Shown here in pieces: positions 18,841 to 27,793 of a DNA stretch of 64,000 nt. The stretch is from Nostoc sp. NMS2 (GTDB taxonomy: Bacteria; Cyanobacteriota; Cyanobacteriia; Cyanobacteriales; Nostocaceae). The stretch spans positions 1 to 64,000 of the forward strand of contig NZ_JABXKH010000161.1 of NCBI RefSeq assembly GCF_017115105.1, given 5' to 3'. The notes under the pieces were generated by a model. The model worked only from the letters and a program-made list of their open reading frames with translations. It searched no databases and was not told where the DNA came from. Position numbers and translations under genes: made by a program. Each line of letters opens with the position of its first letter. The stretch's first letter is position 1.

Positions 18841-19965
18841 ATGAACGCTGGTTGCTTAACTATTAAAGAACTTACCGATGCAGTCGGCGGCGGTTTAACT
18901 CCGCGAATGGTGCGACATTACCATCAATTGGGGCTGCTACCGCAACCAGTGCGATCGCACAGCAATTACCGTCTCTACACTAAAAAAGATGTCCTGCGGT
19001 TGCAAAGGATTGTTGCACTGAAGCAGCAAGGGTTTCAGCTAAACCATATCCGCAATATTTTGGAGGTGGAACCAGAAGCCGATACAACTATTAACCTGAT
19101 GGGACAACTCCAGCAGCAATATCGGGCGGTGATGCAACAAATTTCGCAACTGCGGCAAACTGCATCAGCATTAGAAGGATTATTGGGGCGCGATCGCCAT
19201 TGTCAAATTATCCAGGCGGAAGTTTTGGCACAACTCAAGTTACTTGATGTCGAAACCCAAGCCGGATTGGGGGGATTGGAAAATCTCTGGAGTGGTTTGG
19301 ATGCCGAAATTCATACCCACTCGGAAGCTTTTTCTGAATCGTTACAACGTTTACTACCTGATTTGTCTCACCGTTCGGAAATTGAACAGCACTTAATTTC
19401 TCAGTTGGTTTTGGCTTGTGGCGATGTCAGTTTAGTGTCCTTTGTGAAATTGAGCCAAGATGCGATCGCAGCTAGTCGAGAAGCCTTATCTTCAAGCTGT
19501 CAAATCGTTGTTGATACCCAAACTGTTGCTGCTGCTTTGGATCAAACCCGATTACTTCACTTGGGATGCCACATTGAAACCTTGATTGATAATCCCCACA
19601 TTACTACCGCCACAGAAGCAGAACTCGCTTTTTGGCAACATCGAGAATGGCGAGATAAATTGCAGCAAGTCAGTCAGGGTTGCGTGTTGGTAGTTGGTTA
19701 TGCTCCCTCAGTACTTGTAGAAATTTGTGAAGCGATCGCCAAGCAAAAAATTCAGCCAGCATTAGTAATCGGAATGCCCATTGGCTTTAGTCATGCTCCC
19801 GCAGCCAAGCGACAACTGATGCAACAAGGGATACCTTTTATTACAGTTGCAGGAACTTTGGGAGGTGGTGCTTTAGCTGCTACTGCCCTAAATGCTTTGG
19901 TGGAGTCGCTGATTGATAAGCCAGATTGTCATTGTTATCTCAAAAATATAAGCGATAAGTCATGA
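18841..19965 (+). CDS. coaR: MerR-family cobalt-responsive regulator with precorrin-isomerase-like domain
   Basis: A 374-aa regulator. Residues 1-75 form a MerR winged HTH (MVRHYHQLGLLP, SNYRLYTKKDVLRLQRI), followed by the dimerisation helix and then a C-terminal domain resembling CbiC/CobH precorrin-8X methylmutase (LVVGYAPSVLVEICE, VIGMPIGFSHAPAAKRQLM). It ends with a Cys-His-Cys motif (DCHCY, about 362-366), which is a known effector-binding feature of Synechocystis CoaR. It should activate coaT through the operator at 16967-16998. In the described Synechocystis arrangement coaR and coaT are divergent neighbours; here two foreign-looking genes lie between them. It starts 4 bp after the TOPRIM stop with GGAG as the ribosome-binding site. 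Confidence 0.88.
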   Translation: MNAGCLTIKELTDAVGGGLTPRMVRHYHQLGLLPQPVRSHSNYRLYTKKDVLRLQRIVALKQQGFQLNHIRNILEVEPEADTTINLMGQLQQQYRAVMQQISQLRQTASALEGLLGRDRHCQIIQAEVLAQLKLLDVETQAGLGGLENLWSGLDAEIHTHSEAFSESLQRLLPDLSHRSEIEQHLISQLVLACGDVSLVSFVKLSQDAIAASREALSSSCQIVVDTQTVAAALDQTRLLHLGCHIETLIDNPHITTATEAELAFWQHREWRDKLQQVSQGCVLVVGYAPSVLVEICEAIAKQKIQPALVIGMPIGFSHAPAAKRQLMQQGIPFITVAGTLGGGALAATALNALVESLIDKPDCHCYLKNISDKS

Positions 19966-20417
19966 ATGCTGAGTGCTGAGTAAAACTAAGTAAAAAGGCA
20001 TAAATAAATATTATACTCAGATCGAAATTAAATATGCGTTATCCAGAATCCTTGTAGAGACGTAGCAGTGCTACGTCTCTACTTTTATTGAAAATAATAT
20101 TGTTAAATAATATTGAATTTGCTACACTTTACCAGTTTTAGTAATTCAATAATTCATAATTGTGGCCATAAGCCACCAACTTGATAAAGTTGCAATATAA
20201 ATTAGAACATTTTATAGTAAACAGACTCTGGCAATTAGAGTATAAATTATCATGCTATCCAATCTCAATTCAAGTATAAATCAATACAAATGCGCTGAAG
20301 GAACTTAGAAGTAAAGATAACTCAGATGTATAATTGGCGCGTCTCCTCCATAATCTTTAACAAGATTGTGATTTAAGACTGGTAGGCTTTCTATTTTTTA
20401 CTTTAATTAAGGGGCTT
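19966..20417. other. Intergenic stretch between coaR and the DUF4912 fusion gene
   Basis: Apart from the hairpin at 20054-20082 the stretch is AT-rich and holds no ORF I can support. The last 60 bases are the leader of the next gene, with an AAGGGGC ribosome-binding site 5 bp before its ATG. Confidence 0.5.
20054..20082. terminator. 14-bp perfect hairpin, probable coaR terminator
   Basis: GTAGAGACGTAGCA and TGCTACGTCTCTAC are perfect complements around a single G, followed by TTTTATT on the plus strand. It is also a recognised type of dispersed repeat in cyanobacteria, so it may be a repeat used as a terminator. Confidence 0.6.
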
Positions 20418-23400
20418 ATGTGGCAACAAGAAAAAAAAGATACTTCGATAATCAGGCTGATACTATGGGTTGCTTTAGCTACAACTCCTATGGCAGCAGG
20501 TTTGCTGGTGTCAGAACCCATACTGGCGCAATCTAAAACTGAGTCTCCTTCTTTTACACTGCCGCAAACAGTGCAGAATGGAACGACAATTCGGATTGAT
20601 GGTTCAAGTGGCTTGAGTGCAATCAACCAAAGCCTGAAAGAGAATTTTGAAAAACAGTTTTCGGGTAGTAAAGTTGAAGTTGCGGCTAATGGCACTGATA
20701 CAGCACTGAAAGATTTGCTCGATGGCAAAATCGACATCGTAGCAATGGGGCGTGGGTTGACACCAGCAGAAAAAGCCCAAGGACTAGAGCAAGTCCGCTT
20801 GCACCGTGAGAAGATTGCGATCGTGGTCAGCGCAGATAATCCTTTCAAAGGAAGCTTGACTAGTAAGCAATTTGCCCGAATTTTCCGAGGACAAATTACA
20901 AATTGGTCACAACTGGGAGGGCCTCCAAGAAAGATTCGGTTAATCGATCACCCGAACACAAGTGAGACTCGCAATACTTTTCGCACTTATCCAGCCTTCA
21001 AGACTGCTGAATTTGCTACAGGGTCTAATGCCACCCAACTAACTGAGGATAATACCGCAGAAATCATCAAACAACTGGGTAAAGATGGCATTAGCTATGT
21101 GTTAGCTAATCAGGTGTCGAAGCTGCAAAATGTGCGAGTTCTGCAATTACATCAAGCCTCGCCAGATGATGCAAAATATCCCTTCTCGCAACCTTTAGTT
21201 TACGTCTACAAAAAAAATCCCAGCTTAAGCATAGTAGATTTTCTTGGCTTTACCCTTGCACCCGCAGGACAGCAGGCTATAGAACAAGCGAGAACAGCTG
21301 AAGCAACTGCGATCGCAACCAACGTATCACAACCTATTGTCTCCCCTTCCCCCATTGCCGAAACAACACCTGCTGTTACAGCTTCCCCTAGTACTTCTGC
21401 ATTTGGCGAACAGCCTTTTGTCGCTCCTGCCACCGCACAAAAAAGTCCAATTGTCAACAAAGAAGTACCATTTTGGGTACTGCTACCTTTGTTCTTTGTT
21501 AGTATAATTGCAGCGTTGACCTGGTGGACTCTCGGTAAAAAACCATCATCCACTGATAAAACAGACAACTTACCAGAATCCAATCCTTATCCACCCGGTA
21601 CAGAAGATGGAGAGACAGCAGTACTTAATGCCAGTACAGCTGCCTCCATTAACGGAACGATACTTGAAGAGCAGCCAGTTCCACACTTCCAAGAGCAAGA
21701 AACCCCCGATCGCACTTCTTTCAATATCTATGCTCAAACCCAATCTGAACTGGCTGAAAATGGTACTCATGGCACATCCAATTTAGTCCAAGAGGCAACT
21801 AATGGCACTTCTAACCTCTATGAAGGCACAACCTCTACTGTCACCAATGGATCGGGAGCCGCAGCTTTAACTGGTGGTGCGGCTTTAGCAACAGGCATCG
21901 GAGCGGCTACCTGGTCTACCTTTAACAATAAAGGAACAGGAGCAAACGCAATCGATGAGACGGTCGAGCTAAATAATTATACTGAGACAAACACATCCGA
22001 CTCTGATGAGGTTGCATGGGACATAGAAGCCCCAGCAGCTGTAGTAAATACTCCATATCCTCACTTGGGTAATCTTCCCGAAGAAATATCTTCTGATGGA
22101 GAACTGCCTTTATCTGAGGTAACAGCCCCACTGCCAGAATTACCAGATGTGCCAGAAGTAACATCTGATTTGGAATATTGGGACACAGAAATTGCTGAAG
22201 ATGAAATAGATGAGGAACTTCAAGCAGAATTGAACTGGCTACAGAGTATCACCTCAACTGAAGATACAGCTTCAGTTGATGAATTGCCCTTACCAGACTC
22301 TGGCGAAGTGGAACCTTCACCGTCACCAACATCTTCACTGCTCAATTTGCCAGAATTGCCAGATGTAGATGTATTCAATGTGGTAGCGGATGCAGCCGAA
22401 CCTCCTATCGAGGTGGTAGGCGAAGAATCTCAGACAGAGCCAACTGTTGGTGAAGGTGCTGCTGAAAATGACTCCATAGATTTTGCAGGCGTTGCGGCTT
22501 TAGCAGCAGGCGCAGGGATTGGAGCCTGGGCGATTAATCTTGGATTGGATACTAAAGAAGAAACTAATACTACGGTTGACAATGTGCCAATTGCAGCCGA
22601 AACAGATATCCACTTGGTAGATGCAGATGAAGAAAGCAGTATTGTGCTAACACCACATACTTCTACATCAGCTAATGTCTCTTGGAAAATTTCTGAAACC
22701 AAGAAAGCAGAACTGTGGCAACAAGGCGGCTCTCATTTGGTAGTGCGGCTGTATGATGTGACTGGCATTGACTTGAGTTATCAAACTCCCCAGCTTATCC
22801 AGCAGTATGAATGTACAGAGACAGCACACGATCGCTTGGTAGAGATTCCCGTCAACGATCGCGACTACATAGCTGAAATTGGTTATATCGCTTATGGCGA
22901 GTACTGGTTATTTATCGCCCGTTCCGCAGTTGTTCGTGTCTTCAGTCCTGTGAATCCAGATCCCATAGTTGATCGTGTGGCGAACACAGCCGAAACAACT
23001 ATTGGTTTGGTAGATGCAGATGAAGAAAGCAGTATTGTCCTCACACCACATACTTCGACATCGGCTCATGTCTCTTGGGAAATTTCCGAAACCAAGAAAG
23101 CAGCACTGCGACAACAGGGCGGCTCTCAATTGATAGTGCGGCTCTATGATGTAACTGGGATTGACTTAAGCTATCAAATTCCCGAACTTGTAAAGCAGTA
23201 CGAATCTGAAGAGTCAGTAAACGACGGAATGGTGGATGTTCCCGTGAGCGATCGCGATTATATAGCCGAAATTGGTTATCTTGCTGATGGCGATGCCTAC
23301 GGCGGTGAACTACGCTGGTTATTCATCGCTCGTTCAGCAATTGTTCGTTTCTTCAGTCCTGTGCATCCAGATCCCATAGTTGATAACGTGGCGATTGCGG

Positions 23401-24434
23401 ATAAAACAAATATTCACTTGGGAGAAGCCCAAGAAGAAAGCAGTCTTATCCTCACACCTCGCACTTACCAATGGGCTGATGTCTCTTGGGAGATATCCGA
23501 AACCAAGAAAGCAGAACTGCAACAACAGGGCGGCTCTAAATTGGTAGTGCGGTTGTATGATGCAACTGGAATTGACTTGAGTTATCAACATCCTCAGTTT
23601 GTCCAGCAATATGAATGTGAAGAGACTGCAAACGATCGCTTTGTGGAAATTCCCATCAGCGATCGCGATTACATAGCCGAAATTGGCTATGTCGCTGATG
23701 GCGATGCCTACGGCGGTAAACTACGCTGGTTATTTATTGCCCGTTCTGCGATCGCTCATGTCTTCAGTCCGGTTCATCCAGATTCCACCGTTGAAAATGG
23801 AGCATTACCAAGCGAAAAAGCTTTTAACTTGGTAGACGTAGAAGTTAATAGCAGTGAAGAAGAAAGCAAAATCCTGCTCACACCCCGCACTCCCAAGTGG
23901 GCTTATGTCTCCTGGCACATTTCCCAGACTCAGAACAAAGCGCTGCAACAACAGGGCGGCTCACAATTGGTAGTGCGGCTTTACGATGTAACAGGGATTG
24001 ACTTGAGTTATCAAAGTCCCCAGCTTGTACAGCAGTATGAATGTGAAGAAGTAGCCCGCGATCGCTTTGTGGCGATTCCCGTGAGCGATCGTGACTATAT
24101 GGTTGAAATTGGTTATATAGCTGATAGCGATGCCTACGGCGGTAAACAACGTTGGTTACTCATCGCCCGTTCACCTAATGTTCGCATTTTCAATCGTTCC
24201 CACGAAGATTTTTGGTTTGTGGCAGATGCTGAGTTGATTATTCACGGAGCAACCCAACCAAATACAAGCGTAAACATTGCCGGACATCCCATCAAAATCA
24301 AACCCGATGGTACTTTCCACCTGCGTCTTCCCTTTTCAGATGGTTTAATGGACTATCTCATAACAGTAGCTGCTGACGGGGAATCCACTAGAACCATCCA
24401 TAAAAAGTTCTCTCAGGAAACTTCAGAAAGCTAG
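20418..24434 (+). CDS. Phosphate-binding-like domain fused to four DUF4912 repeats
   Basis: A 1338-aa protein. Residues 1-37 look like a signal/anchor. About 45-290 resembles a PstS-type substrate-binding domain (IRIDGSSGLSAINQSL, IVAMGRGLTPAEKA, ISYVLANQVSKLQ). A membrane helix follows at about 353-374, then an acidic Glu/Asp/Pro linker with two Ala/Gly hydrophobic segments. Four DUF4912 repeats lie at about 720-850, 851-986, 987-1123 and 1124-1262, each with VRLYDVTGIDLSYQ and DRDYIAEIGY blocks. A short beta-rich C-terminal domain closes it (1268-1335). The shape suggests an envelope protein joining ligand binding outside with DUF4912 modules on the other side, but the function is unknown. 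It ends with a good terminator. Confidence 0.8.
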   Translation: MWQQEKKDTSIIRLILWVALATTPMAAGLLVSEPILAQSKTESPSFTLPQTVQNGTTIRIDGSSGLSAINQSLKENFEKQFSGSKVEVAANGTDTALKDLLDGKIDIVAMGRGLTPAEKAQGLEQVRLHREKIAIVVSADNPFKGSLTSKQFARIFRGQITNWSQLGGPPRKIRLIDHPNTSETRNTFRTYPAFKTAEFATGSNATQLTEDNTAEIIKQLGKDGISYVLANQVSKLQNVRVLQLHQASPDDAKYPFSQPLVYVYKKNPSLSIVDFLGFTLAPAGQQAIEQARTAEATAIATNVSQPIVSPSPIAETTPAVTASPSTSAFGEQPFVAPATAQKSPIVNKEVPFWVLLPLFFVSIIAALTWWTLGKKPSSTDKTDNLPESNPYPPGTEDGETAVLNASTAASINGTILEEQPVPHFQEQETPDRTSFNIYAQTQSELAENGTHGTSNLVQEATNGTSNLYEGTTSTVTNGSGAAALTGGAALATGIGAATWSTFNNKGTGANAIDETVELNNYTETNTSDSDEVAWDIEAPAAVVNTPYPHLGNLPEEISSDGELPLSEVTAPLPELPDVPEVTSDLEYWDTEIAEDEIDEELQAELNWLQSITSTEDTASVDELPLPDSGEVEPSPSPTSSLLNLPELPDVDVFNVVADAAEPPIEVVGEESQTEPTVGEGAAENDSIDFAGVAALAAGAGIGAWAINLGLDTKEETNTTVDNVPIAAETDIHLVDADEESSIVLTPHTSTSANVSWKISETKKAELWQQGGSHLVVRLYDVTGIDLSYQTPQLIQQYECTETAHDRLVEIPVNDRDYIAEIGYIAYGEYWLFIARSAVVRVFSPVNPDPIVDRVANTAETTIGLVDADEESSIVLTPHTSTSAHVSWEISETKKAALRQQGGSQLIVRLYDVTGIDLSYQIPELVKQYESEESVNDGMVDVPVSDRDYIAEIGYLADGDAYGGELRWLFIARSAIVRFFSPVHPDPIVDNVAIADKTNIHLGEAQEESSLILTPRTYQWADVSWEISETKKAELQQQGGSKLVVRLYDATGIDLSYQHPQFVQQYECEETANDRFVEIPISDRDYIAEIGYVADGDAYGGKLRWLFIARSAIAHVFSPVHPDSTVENGALPSEKAFNLVDVEVNSSEEESKILLTPRTPKWAYVSWHISQTQNKALQQQGGSQLVVRLYDVTGIDLSYQSPQLVQQYECEEVARDRFVAIPVSDRDYMVEIGYIADSDAYGGKQRWLLIARSPNVRIFNRSHEDFWFVADAELIIHGATQPNTSVNIAGHPIKIKPDGTFHLRLPFSDGLMDYLITVAADGESTRTIHKKFSQETSES

Positions 24435-24449
24435 CAATTATCCTAAATT

Positions 24450-24505
24450 ATCCCCTCTCACCTTATTCTTCTCTTTACGGGGTAATAGGGAGAGGGGATT
24501 TTATT
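24450..24505 (+). terminator. Rho-independent-like terminator of the DUF4912 gene
   Basis: ATCCCCTCTC (24450-24459) pairs with GAGAGGGGAT (24490-24499), with further partial pairing inside, and is followed by TTTATTAT. It sits 16 bp after the stop codon. Confidence 0.7.
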
Positions 24506-25107
24506 ATATATAGCGGTTTTCGGATGGATGGAATACACTACTCTAATCCTTAATCCTCTAGTCCCTTTCCTTGACCAAAGTGTATTTTACACAACCGACA
24601 AGCGTTATATTTTGGTTAAGGTTACGCAATGCGACAGTTCTTGGGAGAGAGTTAATTTGCTTGCTCAAAGTCTTGCATAATATAAATCATTGCCCTAGCT
24701 TTTACTTGCGGAAAACACCAAAATGAGAAAGCAAACTGGAGTTTGAATAAGTAAAAAGTCATTTTACTTGCGGAAAACACCAAAATGAATAAGTCAAATG
24801 ACCTTTTGAGTAAGTCAAATGCCATTTTGATAAAGCATTTCAGTATTTTGAGTAGGTCAAATGCCATTTTGATAAAGCAATTAGGCATTTTGATAGAGTA
24901 ATCAGCAAATATACCTAGCAGGAAAAGTTAAACGCCTAAGTACTGGACTATTTACCAAGCATCATATTGAAGATAAATATCAGATTTTTATAGCTGATGA
25001 GGCGTTGGAGCAAATTCTAGATTTAAATTGCCCCTACAGCCTGTAGTTTTGCGTAAGTCTTATATAAAAGCATTAGGACTTGCTGTAACAATCAAAATAA
25101 CGATTAT
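24506..25107. repeat. Non-coding stretch with imperfect direct repeats
   Basis: About 24700-24900 contains two copies of ttacttgcggaaaacaccaa about 65 bp apart, and at least four versions of agtaagtcaaatgccatttt followed by gataaagca. Near 25024 there is a ttgcccctacag unit and a gcgtaagtctta unit that recur elsewhere in the window. The only frames through it are made of the repeats themselves, so I do not call a gene. Confidence 0.6.
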
Positions 25108-25686
25108 TTATGCAAAAATTGGCTGTAAATTTAAAATAAAACCAGGTAAAACATCTTCACCAGATAAACTTGTAGGAGATTGTAAAACTTCTGGTGCAAG
25201 ATTTGGACGATAAATAATTACTTGTTTATCTTTGGGATTAATTAACCAACCAAGTTGTAAACCATTTGCTAAGTATTCTCGCATCTTGGCCTGAGTGTCC
25301 TCGACATCATCACTTTCAGAAACCAATTCTACTGCAAAGTCTGGGCACAAGGGGAGATATTTTTTTCTTTGTTCTGATGTGAGAGCATCCCAACGTTCCA
25401 TCTTTACCCAAGAAGCATCAGGAGAACGAGTTGCACCATTAGAAAGTTTAAAACCAGTAGAAGAATCAAAAGCTTTTCCTAAATTGTTTTGACAGTTCCA
25501 AAACCATAGTTGACCTAACAAATCAAAATTACGGTTTCCTGTTTCTCCTCCAGTGGGTGACATGATTACCAATTCTCCTTCAGCAGTTAATTCCAAACGC
25601 AACTCTTTATTCACAGCAACAATCTGTTCAAATTCTTCATCCGTAAATTTGAGATTAGGAGGTAATTGTAAAGTTAAAGCAGTCAT
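25108..25686 (-). CDS. Uma2 family (DUF820) putative restriction-endonuclease-like protein
   Basis: A 192-aa protein of the large cyanobacterial Uma2 family with a PD-(D/E)XK nuclease fold. It has the typical NRELRLELTAEGELVIMSPTGG-like start, the GFKLSNGATRSPDASWV block and the core CPDFAVELVSESDD, which supplies the catalytic Asp and Glu, then MREYLANGLQLGWLINPKDK. Members are very numerous in cyanobacterial genomes and usually stand alone; some are linked to mobile elements. Its target is unknown. A MITE-like repeat region lies directly upstream. Confidence 0.9.
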   Translation of the reverse strand: MTALTLQLPPNLKFTDEEFEQIVAVNKELRLELTAEGELVIMSPTGGETGNRNFDLLGQLWFWNCQNNLGKAFDSSTGFKLSNGATRSPDASWVKMERWDALTSEQRKKYLPLCPDFAVELVSESDDVEDTQAKMREYLANGLQLGWLINPKDKQVIIYRPNLAPEVLQSPTSLSGEDVLPGFILNLQPIFA

Positions 25687-25718
25687 AATTAATTCCGCTC
25701 CACAAAATTCTAGTTGCG

Positions 25719-26062
25719 TTAGAGGATGTTTTAAAAGTGTTTCACTGTGACTTTAAGTACTTTTAGATCCCCCGTAAATCCCCCTTTTAAGCTCCGGTGT
25801 ACACACAAGTCTGCTCACCTGATTCCATATCGTTTTGATCCCCCCTAACCCACGCCAGTCGCTCCACTTGGGGGTTTCCCCCATGAGCAGGTGGCATGGA
25901 TTTAGGGGGATCTTCAACGATTTTGGTTTTATACAAAGACTTGTGTGTACACCGGAACTAAAAAGGGGGGAACCAGAATCAAAGTCTCCCAATTTATCGG
26001 GAGATTTAGAGGGATCTAAAACTTTTGATACCGACAAGAGGACTTTTCAAACATCCTCTTAC
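25719..26062. mobile_element. Nested inverted-repeat element (MITE-like)
   Basis: The outer ends TTAGAGGATGTTTTAAAAGT (25719) and the complement of a TAAGAGGATGTTTGAAAAGT end (to 26062) match at 18 of 20 positions. Inside, CCGGTGTACACACAAGTCT (25794-25812) and AGACTTGTGTGTACACCGG (25937-25955) form a perfect 19-bp inverted repeat. Between the two sets are inverted ttttagatccc and ccccctttt blocks. A single outer end also occurs at 32620-32640. No transposase lies within. Confidence 0.6.
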
Positions 26063-26430
26063 ACCCATGCGCTGCCAATAGCGAAGACTAAACCTCTACC
26101 TCTACTTTATCTAACAGAATTCAGGAGTCAGGAGCAAAGCCGGAGACGCTCCGCCTCCGGTCAGAATACAGTAAGCGTAGGCGCAGCCCAAACTAGGCAT
26201 CGCTAGCCCAAATCCTCATCAAAGCTACTGAGTAAACCTTGGTTATATCTTAGACGACCTACTAAGTATCTATGCTCTGAGTGCAAGATTCGCTGAAAAT
26301 TCATTTCTTTAGTTTATCTAAAGTCGCATCTAAGTTATCAAATTACCTTTCTAAGATAGAAGCAGCAACCATAAGTTGCCATACACGATTAAAACCCAAT
26401 TAACAGCTAGTGGCTGCGGAGAACATAAAA
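26063..26430. other. Leader region of fbp
   Basis: Contains small palindromes (for example ggagacgctccgcctcc near 26142) and AT-rich sequence leading to fbp. I see no gene and no firm promoter assignment. Confidence 0.4.
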
Positions 26431-27480
26431 ATGGCTAAAACGCCAGAATCCTTAGAATCTTCTATCAATGAAATTACAGATAGAGCTTTAGATCGTGATT
26501 GTACAACCTTATCTCGTCACGTCCTCCAGCAACTTCAGAGTTTTTCGCCCGATGCCCAAGATTTAAGTGCGCTGATGAGTCGCATCGCCTTAGCAGGTAA
26601 ACTGGTTGCTCGCCGCATGAGTCGCGCTGGTTTAATGGAAGGCGTTCTCGGTTTTACTGGGGAAGTTAATGTCCAAGGAGAATCCGTCAAGAAGATGGAT
26701 GTCTACGCCAATGATGTGTTTATCTCAGTGTTTAAGCAAAGCGGCTTAGTCTGTCGCCTCGCTTCTGAGGAAATGGAAAATCCCTACTATATCCCCGAAA
26801 ATTGCCCCATTGGTCGTTATACCCTGTTGTATGACCCAATTGATGGCTCATCCAATACTGATAATAATCTCAGCTTGGGTTCCATTTTTGCCATTCGCCA
26901 ACAAGAAGGAAATGATAGCGATCGCAAAGCAAGCGATCTGCTCACCAATGGACGGAAGCAAATTGCTGCCGGATACATCCTGTATGGGCCATGCACAATG
27001 CTGGTTTATACTATAGGTAAAGGCGTTCATTCCTTTGTTCTCGATCCCAGCTTAGGAGAATTTATTCTCACAGAAGAAAATATTCGGATTCCTAACCACG
27101 GTTCCGTTTACAGCGTGAATGAAGGTAACTTCTGGCAGTGGGAAGAATCGATTCGAGAATACATCCGCTACGTTCATCGCACAGAAGGCTACAGCGCTCG
27201 TTATAGCGGCGCAATGGTGAGCGACATCCACAGAATTTTGGTTCAAGGCGGCGTGTTCCTCTACCCAGGCACAATTCAAAACCCAGAAGGGAAATTGCGC
27301 TTGCTTTATGAAACCGCTCCTCTCGCCTTTTTGATTGAGCAAGCAGGCGGCCGTGCTACTACAGGATTGGTAAATATCTTGGATGTAGTGCCGAAAAAAC
27401 TCCATCAGCGCACACCTTTAATTATTGGCAGCAAAGAAGATGTCGCAAAGGTAGAGTCTTTTATTCAAAACGGACACTAG
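26431..27480 (+). CDS. fbp: Fructose-1,6-bisphosphatase class 1
   Basis: Hydrolyses fructose-1,6-bisphosphate to fructose-6-phosphate in gluconeogenesis and carbon recycling. The 349-aa product from the ATG at 26431 starts [20 protein letters not shown], as in Nostoc relatives; a GTG at 26410 is open but adds an atypical extension. The metal-binding motif DPIDGSSN and the C-terminal [12 protein letters not shown] are present. It is the first of fbp-tal-zwf-opcA, an arrangement known in heterocystous cyanobacteria where it supports the oxidative pentose phosphate cycle in the dark and in heterocysts. A heptamer array follows the stop. Confidence 0.97.
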   Translation: MAKTPESLESSINEITDRALDRDCTTLSRHVLQQLQSFSPDAQDLSALMSRIALAGKLVARRMSRAGLMEGVLGFTGEVNVQGESVKKMDVYANDVFISVFKQSGLVCRLASEEMENPYYIPENCPIGRYTLLYDPIDGSSNTDNNLSLGSIFAIRQQEGNDSDRKASDLLTNGRKQIAAGYILYGPCTMLVYTIGKGVHSFVLDPSLGEFILTEENIRIPNHGSVYSVNEGNFWQWEESIREYIRYVHRTEGYSARYSGAMVSDIHRILVQGGVFLYPGTIQNPEGKLRLLYETAPLAFLIEQAGGRATTGLVNILDVVPKKLHQRTPLIIGSKEDVAKVESFIQNGH

Positions 27481-27486
27481 AAGACG

Positions 27487-27524
27487 ATTCGTAATTCGTA
27501 ATTCGTAATTCGTAATTCGTAATT
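27487..27524. repeat. Tandem heptamer repeat (attcgta units)
   Basis: Five copies follow the fbp stop codon. Same family as 7015-7050. The rest of the 313-bp fbp-tal gap is AT-rich and leads to a good AGGAG ribosome-binding site before tal. Confidence 0.85.
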
Positions 27525-27793
27525 ATTGTTACGTAAGGGTTTTAGACGTTTTATAAGGGTGACTTATTTTCTCTGTGCTGTACTCTCATCTGCCATTAAT
27601 TAAACGTTAATCATGGTGATTTAGGATTGGGAATGCACAATAGCGTTTTTTGAAGATCAAGAAAAGATTATCTCAGCTGGCCGATGCGATAAGTAATTGG
27701 CAACGCCACAATTCAAAAGTAACCATCAATATTTGATGCGTTTTGCCAACTTTACTTAGAAACATCACTATACAGGAGTGAAATAAATTAGCT

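Noticed and set aside
24652-24888. 78-codon minus-strand frame (PNCFIKMAFDLLK...)
   Set aside because: It is only the translation of the imperfect direct repeats and has no family-like features.
26410-26430. GTG start seven codons upstream for fbp
   Set aside because: The ATG at 26431 gives the standard [12 protein letters not shown]-terminus of relatives.
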